A stretch of 20,129 bases of DNA from a virus, in IMG/VR virus record IMGVR_UViG_3300045927_000021, positions 1 through 20,129 of that record. One strand, 5' to 3'. The notes under the pieces are model-generated. The model worked only from the letters and a program-made list of their open reading frames with translations. It ran no database searches and was not told the DNA's origin. This document shows positions 13,393 to 20,129 of the stretch, piece by piece (within the stretch, counting starts at the first letter, position 1; each line of letters opens with the position of its first letter). The position numbers and the translations under genes are program-made.

Positions 13393-14381
13393 TTCGCGAC
13401 TCCTTCGTACGCGTCCCGCCAGAGCTTCCAACCGGTTTGGATCGTCCACTGACGGGCGATCTCCCGCCCCTTCGCACCCATCTCGGTACGCATCGCCTCG
13501 TCGTTCACCAGATCGTTGAGACGTGACCGCCACTCGGCCTCGGTGCGCACCAGGAACCCGGACACCCCGTCGACGACCATGTCGCGGTAGGCGGGCCGGT
13601 CAGAGGCGATGACCGGGATGCCGAGCGCCATGTATTCGAGCGCCTTGATCCACGACTTCGACCGGTTGAACACCGTGTCCGCCAACGGGGCGAGCCCGAT
13701 GTCGAAGTCGATCGCCTTGAAGTAGGACCAAGTGTCCTCACGCCAAGGCGTGAACCGGCACGCCATCTTCAACAACGGCGAGTAGTCGGTGCCGCAGAAG
13801 TGGAAGTCGATCGTCGGGTTCGCCTCGAGCAGCTCACGGACCGGGTCGGCGGCTTCCATCCAGTCGATGAGATGCGACATGCCGCCAGCCCAACCGACCG
13901 TCAACCGGTCACGGCGGGGCCGTTCGAGGAACAGCATGTCACCGTCGATGTGGTTGGGGATGACGACCACGTTCGAGTTGAGCGGCCGCATCTGCTCGGC
14001 CAGCGGTTCGGTCGACACGGTGACCAGGTCGGAGATCGACACGTTGTGGCAGAAGGTGCGTCGGATATCCTCGTCATGCCACAGCGCCAACCCGGACGAG
14101 TTGTCGGGGTGGAGCACGTCGTCGTCGTTCTCGTAGACGAGCTTCGTCTTCGTCTTCCACCCGTCCCACAAGGCTTGACCTTCGGGGCCGATGAAACGCT
14201 GCCCGACGATCATGTCCAGGTCAGCGGCCTGGTCGAGATCCGGTGTGAACCGGGTACCCGGCTGCGGCAGGGCGATGCGATGCTCGGTGCCGCGGGCGAG
14301 GTGTTTGAACGGGAGGTAGAACCGGTAGTAGCCGGAACCGTCGGCTTGATGGGGGTAGCCGAAGATCGTGAGCGGTTGCAC
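13380..14381 (-). CDS. GT-B glycosyltransferase (group 1/GT4-like)
   Basis: A 333-aa GT-B enzyme. The N-domain has FGYPHQADGSGYYRFYLPF (7-25), the Gly-rich acceptor/donor loop, and KLVYENDDDVLHP. The linker VVVIPNHID (138-146) is the usual start of the donor domain, followed by LTVGWAGGMSHLIDW and the donor site DIGLAPLADTVFNRSKSWIK with ALEYMALGIPVIAS (247-260), where Glu249 matches the conserved Glu of the GT4 E-x7-E region. The GTG at 14381 is preceded by AAGGGA at about 8 nt. It is the first gene of the sugar cassette, directly after the major capsid gene, so the capsid is a likely target. Confidence 0.9.
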   Translation of the reverse strand: MQPLTIFGYPHQADGSGYYRFYLPFKHLARGTEHRIALPQPGTRFTPDLDQAADLDMIVGQRFIGPEGQALWDGWKTKTKLVYENDDDVLHPDNSSGLALWHDEDIRRTFCHNVSISDLVTVSTEPLAEQMRPLNSNVVVIPNHIDGDMLFLERPRRDRLTVGWAGGMSHLIDWMEAADPVRELLEANPTIDFHFCGTDYSPLLKMACRFTPWREDTWSYFKAIDFDIGLAPLADTVFNRSKSWIKALEYMALGIPVIASDRPAYRDMVVDGVSGFLVRTEAEWRSRLNDLVNDEAMRTEMGAKGREIARQWTIQTGWKLWRDAYEGVAKWQP

Positions 14382-14408
14382 GGGCGCGTCCCTTCACAGG
14401 TCGGGCAT

Positions 14409-14449
14409 TGGTCGGGCATGTGCTCCCCGCCGCGACGCCTGCCCGACCA
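14409..14449. terminator. Hairpin downstream of the capsid gene
   Basis: TGGTCGGGCA (14409-14418) and TGCCCGACCA (14440-14449) form a perfect 10-bp stem with a 21-nt loop. It is placed between the capsid stop and the glycosyltransferase start. GGTCGGGCAT is also repeated directly at 14399-14408, next to the stem. No U-tract follows on the minus strand. It probably tunes read-through from the highly expressed capsid gene or protects the capsid mRNA's 3' end. Confidence 0.6.
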
Positions 14450-14496
14450 TGTAGGGGGGACGCCGCGGCGGAGAAGTGGAAGGACCGGTCAGCCGG

Positions 14497-15885
14497 TCAC
14501 TTGATGAGCAGCGCCTGCATCGCCGTCGACACGGCGACCTTGGAGCTCACCCGCCAGAAGGCGAACCAGCCGGCCTCACCGGTCGGCAGGTTGCCGGTCG
14601 CGGCGGCCATCACCATCGGGTTGTAGAGGACGGACATGCCGACCCGATCCACGATGACGAACTGCTCGAAGTCGCCGAACAGCAGCACCTTCGACCCGGT
14701 TGCCGTCGCCGACGACATCGACGACGACTCGTACACCGGCTCGCCGAGGAGCTGCTCCGGCATCCCTTGTCCGAGGTTCGCCCAGAACGAAGAACCGCCC
14801 GACGTGTCGAACTGGCGGGTCTTGTTCAGGTAGTAGAGGTTCGCCAGCCACGCGGCCCGCTGCGAGTTGCGGAACCTGGGGCCGAGACGGCCCTGCAGCG
14901 TGTAGACGTCCGCCACCGCGTAGGCGGTGGTTGCCGCCGTCTCACCGGTGGTCGCACCGGTGATCGCACCCTGCGGGTAGACGCCGGTGCCGGCGCCCGT
15001 GGCGAACGCACCCTCCTCGAGACGGTCCTTGGCGTCGGCGAACAGCTTCGGAAGCTGCGACCCGAGATCCGAGTCCTCGAGGGACTCGTACGAGCCGAAC
15101 ACCCACGCCCGTGCACGCTGCGGAGTGATCTGCAGCTGCGACACGGACGGCGACGCGTCGGTCGCTCCACCGGCCTCCGAACCGAACGCCGCGTTCACGC
15201 CGGCCGAGGTGACGCCGTTCCACGTGTTCGACGTCGTCTGCTCGACGCGGGAGATGCGCCGGTACGGGTTCGACGAACCATCGTTCGAGAGGATGATCGT
15301 CGGGTCGAGCACGAACGGCAGCATGTAGCCGAGGGAGCCAGTGCCGACGGTCGTGGCGCGATGCGCCCACCCCTCCGGATCCTGGACGTACGAGCGGAAG
15401 TCCTCGTAGTAGTCCTGGCTACCGGTTCGCAAGATGTGACGAGCGATGCCGGCGTCACGAGCCGCGGCCCGTGTCGCCTGCTCGGCGCGATCGTCGGGGA
15501 AGTCGACCCACTGGGTGCGGGACACCCACTCGATCGCGTCGTGGGCACGCTCCCGCATCTCCGACGGACGCATCGTCCGGGTGCGAACGGCCTCCATGTC
15601 GTCGAACGGGTCACGCTTGTTGCGGTACACCTGCATCGGGGCCTGACGGCGAGCGTCGTCACCGGCTTCGGTGGCGGTCTCCTCCTTGGCGCCGGCCATG
15701 ATCAGGTTGAGGGATGCGGCACGCGCCGCAAGCGGAACACGACGCGTCTCCAGCGAGTCGTATTCGGCAACGAGCGTGTCGACGTAGTCGCCGTCGGATT
15801 CCTCAACGGCGGCAGGGTTCTCCTCGATCTTCTGCAGCTCGGACCGGATGGCCTCCTGCCGATCGAGGATCTCCTTGAGGTTCAT
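14497..15885 (-). CDS. HK97-fold major capsid protein
   Basis: A 462-aa shell protein of the icosahedral head. Residues 1-65 form a coiled-coil-like delta region (LKEILDRQEAIRSELQKIEE...YDSLETRR), serving as built-in scaffold that the upstream protease should remove. The mature fold begins roughly after residue 110-170 and includes GSLGYMLPFVLDPTII, QITPQRARAWVFGSYESLEDSD (the long spine/A-domain pattern), AAWLANLYYLNKTRQFD and the C-terminal VLLFGDFEQFVIVDRVGMSVL block typical of this family. The ATG at 15885 overlaps the protease stop (ATGA) with AAAGGAAC upstream. No separate scaffold gene is present, consistent with the delta domain. Confidence 0.95.
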   Translation of the reverse strand: MNLKEILDRQEAIRSELQKIEENPAAVEESDGDYVDTLVAEYDSLETRRVPLAARAASLNLIMAGAKEETATEAGDDARRQAPMQVYRNKRDPFDDMEAVRTRTMRPSEMRERAHDAIEWVSRTQWVDFPDDRAEQATRAAARDAGIARHILRTGSQDYYEDFRSYVQDPEGWAHRATTVGTGSLGYMLPFVLDPTIILSNDGSSNPYRRISRVEQTTSNTWNGVTSAGVNAAFGSEAGGATDASPSVSQLQITPQRARAWVFGSYESLEDSDLGSQLPKLFADAKDRLEEGAFATGAGTGVYPQGAITGATTGETAATTAYAVADVYTLQGRLGPRFRNSQRAAWLANLYYLNKTRQFDTSGGSSFWANLGQGMPEQLLGEPVYESSSMSSATATGSKVLLFGDFEQFVIVDRVGMSVLYNPMVMAAATGNLPTGEAGWFAFWRVSSKVAVSTAMQALLIK

Positions 15886-17069
15886 GTGGAGTTCCTTTCT
15901 CCGAGGGCGAGCCCCGGACGGATACGGCGAATCGCGGCGATGCGCTGATGCAGCGACGACCGCGACTCGGACTCATCCCGGCTCGAGTGCTCCGCATCGT
16001 CGGCGGGCGGCTCGTCGGTGACGGCTCCCTCATCGGGGGGAGTGTCGCTGTCCGGCGGCTCCCCCTCGGCGACGTCATCGTCGACGTCGTCGTCGGAAGT
16101 GCGGGACAGTTCGGTAGGCCACCCGACGGTGGCCCACATCGAGCGGACGCCGACGACAGCCGTGTCGACGTACGCAGGAAACGGGGTCGGCCCATACTCC
16201 TTGAGACCGAGCTCCAGGCGGTGCACCGTCGACAGGGCGCCGGTGGCGGAACGCCGGTACCCGCCGCGAGGCGGCATCGCCGGATTCGACTTGATGATCC
16301 GACCGGTGAACGAGTGCCCGGTGATGTCACCGGAGCGGATCGCTTCGAGGATCTCCTCGGCGAGCGACGTCTCGTTGTAGCGGGTGACAGTGACCAGCCC
16401 GTGGTTCTCGGCGCGGATCTCGACCGGGGAGCCGAGCGGCACCGAGAACCGGTCTGACGGCGTCCCATAGAGGGTCATCCCGTGGTTGTAGAAGACACCG
16501 GTGCGCCACGCCGTCCGCGACCCCTGCGGGCGGGCATCCTGGATCGCCTTGTCGAACGCGGTGCGTCCGATCGTCTCCAGGTAGTGACCCTGGTTGTCTT
16601 GGATCTCCGCCTCCCGGTCCCACACAGCGACGACCGCTTCGACGGTGCGACCGTCCGCGTACTCGGCGCCTTGGGCGCGGGACAGGATGCGGATGTCCTC
16701 GAGCGGGTAGGACCGGAGGAACACCTGCGGCATGAACGCCGCCCGAGCCTCGTCGGCGACTTCAACACCGAACTTCTTCGCGGCGGCCTTGATCTTCGGC
16801 ATGGCCTTGTCTCCAAACGGTGATTGAGGGGCACGGGCCAACGCGTTGCGGACATGAGCGGCGTCGTGAATCGGGAAGTGACGCAACGACCGGGGGACGG
16901 TCCGACCGGACTCGTCCTTCGACCCGCCAGGTTCGATGTAGGCGAACTGGTCATCCCTGAGGTCATTGGTAGCGGCCGCCGACATAGCGGCACGATGTCC
17001 CTCAAGTGCCTCGGCAATAGCTCTAGCGGCGGCCTTGGGGTCGATCGCTCCACCGACGTTGAAGTGCAT
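15882..17069 (-). CDS. Prohead protease with extra N-terminal domain
   Basis: A 395-aa capsid maturation protease of the HK97 type (serine protease, herpes-assemblin-like). Residues 30-105 form a separate N-terminal domain with QFAYIEPGGSKDE, HFPIHDAAHVRNALARAPQ and MPKIKAAAKKFGV, a DUF6582-like pattern. The protease follows (about 115-310): VEAVVAVWDREAEIQD, catalytic His196 in FYNHGMTLYG, Ser253 in ITGHSFTGRI and EYGPTPFPAY. An acidic tail (325-370, many Asp/Glu) may interact with the capsid delta domain or serve as scaffold. The ATG at 17069 follows the portal stop by 1 nt, with GGAGG upstream. At 395 aa it is longer than minimal proteases of about 200 aa because of these added regions. 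Confidence 0.92.
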   Translation of the reverse strand: MHFNVGGAIDPKAAARAIAEALEGHRAAMSAAATNDLRDDQFAYIEPGGSKDESGRTVPRSLRHFPIHDAAHVRNALARAPQSPFGDKAMPKIKAAAKKFGVEVADEARAAFMPQVFLRSYPLEDIRILSRAQGAEYADGRTVEAVVAVWDREAEIQDNQGHYLETIGRTAFDKAIQDARPQGSRTAWRTGVFYNHGMTLYGTPSDRFSVPLGSPVEIRAENHGLVTVTRYNETSLAEEILEAIRSGDITGHSFTGRIIKSNPAMPPRGGYRRSATGALSTVHRLELGLKEYGPTPFPAYVDTAVVGVRSMWATVGWPTELSRTSDDDVDDDVAEGEPPDSDTPPDEGAVTDEPPADDAEHSSRDESESRSSLHQRIAAIRRIRPGLALGERNST

Positions 17070-17070
17070 G

Positions 17071-18450
17071 TCACCCTCCGTTCGAGGACGCCGCCGGCAA
17101 CGCCGCCGGTTCCGACGACTCCGCCGTCACCGCCCCGAGCTGCTGCAACTGCACCGACACGAACCCCGTCGACTTGAGCAACGTCACGTCCTGCGCCGCA
17201 ACCGCGGCGATCGACGACTCCGGGGTGAACCCCTCCCGCACATACCGGGTGATCGTCTCCGCCTTGACCTGCTCGATCTTCGCCGCCGCCTCAGCGTCTT
17301 CCCGCAGAAACGGGATGTTGAACTCGTCGAACCACAGCTCCGACCCGGACGGCACATCCAGGATCGCCGCCAACGACCCGCACACGTTCCGCCACAACGG
17401 CCGGAAAGTTGTATCCGCAACAGAACGCCGCGCCGCCGCATAGTTCCCGGCGTTCAGGCTCGAGCCCTGCATCCCCTCCGACGACGGCACCAACACCGGA
17501 TGCAACCCGGCGGCGGCGATGATCCGCGTCTCACCCTTGCCTTGCGTCGCCGAGAAATCGAGCTGCTGCAAATCCTTGCCGACCACCATCGGCGTCGCCC
17601 CACCACCGAGGTACATCGTCTTGTACGCGTTCCGCCACCCCTTGTGCGAATCGTCCATCTTCGACACGAACTGAGAGAACGCCTCCTGTGACACCGAGGC
17701 GTCGAACGACACCACCATCTGCGGCGTCGCCCCGTTCTCGAAGAACGCCAGCTTGTGCATCGTCGTCGCCTGATCCGCCTGGATCTCCCGGATCGCCGGC
17801 GTCAACCACGACATCCCCCGAAACCGGGCCAACGGATCCGGGATCGGCGCCCAATGGGCCACCTCGTCGACCGTGAACGCCTCCGGCTCCGTCCGGGTGT
17901 CCTGCGGGTCGTAGATGAACCCGATGATCTCGGCGTCGAACTGCGCCGGCGACTGCAACGGCCGCCCCGACGCGTCACCCATCACGATCGTCACCCAATC
18001 CGGACGCAACATCCGCAACCGGTCCGGCTGCTCCGCAGTGCGAGCCACGTAGGCGTTGCCGCCGAGGTCGGCGTCGACGATCATCCGGGCCAGCAGGTCA
18101 CCGGTCGTGCCCCGCGGCCACGGCTTCTCCATGATGTCGAGCTCGAACGTGGAGAACACCGGACCCGGCCGACCCGAGTTGAACCCCCGCCACACGAACC
18201 GCGCCTCGGAGAAGATCGACATGCGCTTCAGCTCGCAGGCGAACACGACAGCGTTCGACCGCAACGGCCCATCCACGAGCTGCGCAAACCCGGCCGGCGG
18301 CGGCTCCCGATCCGGATACGCACCCGCCGTAGACGCCACCCCGAAGTAGTGCTGACCGCCGTAGCTGAACGACTCGAACCCCTGCGTCGGATACGGCCAC
18401 ACGAACGCCCGACGCGCCAGCGGCGACCTAGCCAGGAGACTCCGGATCAT
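17071..18450 (-). CDS. HK97-type portal protein
   Basis: A 459-aa portal subunit; twelve form the DNA channel at one vertex. Seen are PLRSNAVVFACELKRMSI near the N-terminus, LGGNAYVARTAEQPDRLRML, the strongly conserved WAPIPDPLARFRGMSWLTPA segment with the following HKLAFFENGATPQMVV, and YAAARRSVADTTFRPLW toward the end. A Ser/Ala-rich tail closes it. I set the start at the ATG at 18450 with GAGGAG about 7 nt upstream. The frame is open further upstream, but that part is Trp/Ser/Arg-rich out-of-frame reading of the small membrane gene. It overlaps that gene by 23 bp. Confidence 0.95.
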   Translation of the reverse strand: MIRSLLARSPLARRAFVWPYPTQGFESFSYGGQHYFGVASTAGAYPDREPPPAGFAQLVDGPLRSNAVVFACELKRMSIFSEARFVWRGFNSGRPGPVFSTFELDIMEKPWPRGTTGDLLARMIVDADLGGNAYVARTAEQPDRLRMLRPDWVTIVMGDASGRPLQSPAQFDAEIIGFIYDPQDTRTEPEAFTVDEVAHWAPIPDPLARFRGMSWLTPAIREIQADQATTMHKLAFFENGATPQMVVSFDASVSQEAFSQFVSKMDDSHKGWRNAYKTMYLGGGATPMVVGKDLQQLDFSATQGKGETRIIAAAGLHPVLVPSSEGMQGSSLNAGNYAAARRSVADTTFRPLWRNVCGSLAAILDVPSGSELWFDEFNIPFLREDAEAAAKIEQVKAETITRYVREGFTPESSIAAVAAQDVTLLKSTGFVSVQLQQLGAVTAESSEPAALPAASSNGG

Positions 18451-18604
18451 GAGACGTCTCCTCACCCGAATCCAACAGCAAACCGACCGCCACCAACCCG
18501 GCGCCGCCGACGATGAACGCCAACGGCTCCCACGCCAACCACAGACCGAACAGGACCACCGCCGCCCCAACCACCTCGAGGACGGCGACGACAAGGCGGG
18601 TCAC
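18428..18604 (-). CDS. Small two-helix membrane protein
   Basis: A 58-aa peptide with two hydrophobic segments (about residues 3-26 and 31-47) and a short acidic tail (DSGEETSHDPESPG). It sits between terminase and portal. The GTG at 18604 overlaps the terminase stop (GTGA); a GTG at 18619 is an alternative. No family is recognised; a small membrane protein here could be a holin-like, superinfection or head-associated protein, but this cannot be decided. Both the hydrophobic pattern and the tight coupling suggest a real gene. Confidence 0.7.
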   Translation of the reverse strand: MTRLVVAVLEVVGAAVVLFGLWLAWEPLAFIVGGAGLVAVGLLLDSGEETSHDPESPG

Positions 18605-20088
18605 GAGTACGCCACCCACGGAGCAGCCTCGGATGCCGCGACGAGCTGCGACGCCTCCGACACGGCGATGCAGAGCGCGACCCCGGCGTCGATCCGGTCC
18701 TTCGACTTCGACTTCGCCAACGTGAACCCGCGCTCGTTGTAGCGAGCCACCCCGGCGAGCACCTGATCCGTGAACGCCGCGTCGCCGTCGTGAGTCACCT
18801 CGCCACGGCGGATCGCCTCGTACGTCGCGCCCACCGCCGGAGACAGCCGCTCCAACGACTGCGGGAACTCCCGCATCGGCAGCCCTTCATCGGCAAGCAT
18901 CTGCGCCGGCAAGTCGAAGAACCGCGGGTCGTACCAGGCACCCCGAACATTGAACCGGGCGCACTCGTCACGGATGTGCTGCATCGCGTGCGTCACGTCG
19001 AGCCTGCCGTCCTCACGCGGCAACCAGATCCGCGCCTTGGCGTGCAACCGGCCGTCTGGGCGGCGCTGCACCGTGACGATCGCCGTCGAGTCGTGCTTCA
19101 ACGCCACGTCAACGCCGAGCCACACCGGTTCACCGTCGACGAACTCAAACGGCTCCGCCAACCGACCCCACAACTGCGGACCATCCACGCCGAGCCAACC
19201 CTCAACGTGATCCACCCACTGGCCGAGACGGAAGATCCGGAAGTGCGGCTCCGGCGACAACGCCACCGCAGTCCGCAACGCGTCCGGGTTCATGTACCCC
19301 TCGTCGAGCGCAGGGTTCGCCTTCGACCACTGAGCCTCGTCCCGGATGTCGCAACCCTCGTCCGCGGCGTACTCGGTATAGCGGAACCCCGGCAACGTCG
19401 ACCCTTCACGCACCGCCGAACGGAGATGCCACAACGCCGAGTCCTTGTCGAACCCCGGCGTACCGATCCCCACCACCAACGAGCTCGGCCGCTTACCGGA
19501 AGCCAGCAGCAGCGAGTCCCATGACTCGATCGGCATGAACCCGATCTCGTCGCAGATCGCCACCGACGGGTCAAGACCTTGCAGTCCGTCCGGGTCGTTC
19601 GACACCGGGAACAGTTCACCCTCGTTGTACGGCACCCGCACCCGCTGATTTCCGATCGCCGAATACACCAGCGACCGCTCCGCCAACGTCTGCGACTTCG
19701 CGACCATCGACAACGCCACGCCGTACACCGAACGGATCGCCTGGTTCACCGTCGTCGCCACGATCGGAATCTGCGGCGCCTGCCCCTCATCCTCATCGAA
19801 CAGAGCGTGCAACGCCACCGCCGCCAGGAACGTCGACTTGCCGTTGCCCCGCGGGAGCTGCATCGCCGCCGCCGTCACGTCACCGGCGTAGACCTCCTCG
19901 AGCCACTCCTTCTGGAACGCCGCCAAACGCAACGGCCGACCGGCGCCGTACCCCTTTGGCGCGACACAGAACTGCTCGATGAACTTGACCGCTCGCGCCG
20001 CACGCTTGCGCACCTTCCACGCCGACCACGGACCAGGCTCGACGATCGCGACGCGCTTCGCCGCGTTGCCATCCAGACGGGTCGCCAT
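18601..20088 (-). CDS. Terminase large subunit
   Basis: A 495-aa packaging motor. The ATPase has LPRGNGKST (78-86, Walker A) and VAICDE (176-181, Walker B with catalytic Glu181), with GIGTPG as coupling motif (208-212). The nuclease has GVDVALKHDSTA (Asp327), WYDPRF (Asp387) and KDRIDAGVAL (Asp467), the three acidic residues of the RNase H-like fold. It cuts the concatemer and pumps DNA into the head. The ATG at 20088 is the only start available, since an in-frame TAG lies at 20114-20116. The small subunit is not in the window. Confidence 0.95.
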   Translation of the reverse strand: MATRLDGNAAKRVAIVEPGPWSAWKVRKRAARAVKFIEQFCVAPKGYGAGRPLRLAAFQKEWLEEVYAGDVTAAAMQLPRGNGKSTFLAAVALHALFDEDEGQAPQIPIVATTVNQAIRSVYGVALSMVAKSQTLAERSLVYSAIGNQRVRVPYNEGELFPVSNDPDGLQGLDPSVAICDEIGFMPIESWDSLLLASGKRPSSLVVGIGTPGFDKDSALWHLRSAVREGSTLPGFRYTEYAADEGCDIRDEAQWSKANPALDEGYMNPDALRTAVALSPEPHFRIFRLGQWVDHVEGWLGVDGPQLWGRLAEPFEFVDGEPVWLGVDVALKHDSTAIVTVQRRPDGRLHAKARIWLPREDGRLDVTHAMQHIRDECARFNVRGAWYDPRFFDLPAQMLADEGLPMREFPQSLERLSPAVGATYEAIRRGEVTHDGDAAFTDQVLAGVARYNERGFTLAKSKSKDRIDAGVALCIAVSEASQLVAASEAAPWVAYS

Positions 20089-20129
20089 TTCTGCAACACC
20101 GTCCTTCCATTTCTACCCGTGCGCGTGGC
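20089..20129. other. Upstream edge, no gene assigned
   Basis: These 41 bases hold an AAGGA-like sequence about 15 nt before the terminase ATG and a TAG (20116-20114) that could end an upstream gene, possibly the small terminase. Too little is visible to call one. Confidence 0.3.

Noticed and set aside
14210-14419. Minus-strand frame starting MPDQCPTCEGTRPC, resembling a zinc ribbon
   Set aside because: Only about ten codons lie outside the glycosyltransferase gene; the rest is out-of-frame Ser/Arg/Thr-rich reading. The CxxC cluster comes from the repeated GTCGGGCA sequence.
14476-15948. 490-codon plus-strand frame opposite the major capsid gene
   Set aside because: The minus frame is an unmistakable capsid protein; the plus translation is a low-complexity Arg/Val/Gly shadow with no start signals.
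1-20129. tRNA genes, CRISPR arrays, insertion sequences, integrase or attachment sites
   Set aside because: I looked for cloverleaf ends, regular repeats, transposase motifs and recombinase motifs and saw none. This does not exclude them outside the window.

Overview
The window is a contiguous late (structural) module of a tailed phage or prophage with siphovirus gene content. It is almost entirely transcribed on the minus strand, so it reads from right to left. The DNA is very GC-rich. GTG starts are common, Shine-Dalgarno sequences (GGAGG type) are clear, and most genes are coupled by ATGA, GTGA or TGATG overlaps. Gene content and protein style match phages of Actinomycetota. I cannot name the host more closely. 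No integrase, repressor, attachment site, tRNA or bacterial gene is visible, so lytic phage and prophage cannot be told apart here.

Layout in transcription order (high to low coordinates). (1) Packaging and head: large terminase (18601-20088), a two-helix membrane peptide (18428-18604), HK97-type portal (17071-18450), prohead protease with an extra N-terminal domain (15882-17069) and HK97-fold major capsid protein (14497-15885). (2) A carbohydrate cassette inserted between capsid and connector genes: GT-B glycosyltransferase, two small proteins, NAD-dependent sugar epimerase/dehydratase, a TOD1/DUF616-type glycosyltransferase and a SAM methyltransferase (10967-14381). (3) Head-tail connector and probable tail terminator (9926-10962). 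(4) A 286-bp gap with an 11-bp inverted repeat and a short plus-strand ORF that looks leaderless. (5) A second, CgeB-like glycosyltransferase (8602-9639) directly before the major tail tube protein (8161-8562). (6) Tail assembly chaperones G and G-T, joined by a textbook -1 slippery heptamer (7843-7849). (7) A plus-strand DUF4177-like gene (7482-7718) wedged against the operon's direction. (8) gp10-like protein, tape measure protein (807 aa), a large minor tail protein with a LamG-like insert (998 aa), a tail-tip/fibre protein, a PGRP/amidase-type lysin and the start of one further gene that leaves the window at base 1.

The genes form one assembly line: DNA packaging, capsid, neck, tail tube, tape measure, tail tip, lysis. 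Two groups of sugar genes sit next to the two most abundant virion proteins (capsid and tail tube), suggesting that the virion is glycosylated. The most unusual elements are two plus-strand genes embedded in the minus-strand operon. Each ends with a stop codon that physically overlaps the stop codon of the converging minus-strand gene (CTAG at 7715-7718, TTAG at 9926-9929), and each has a -10-like hexamer 6-7 nt before its ATG. They look like small moron-type cassettes. No stretch over 300 bases lacks a gene.
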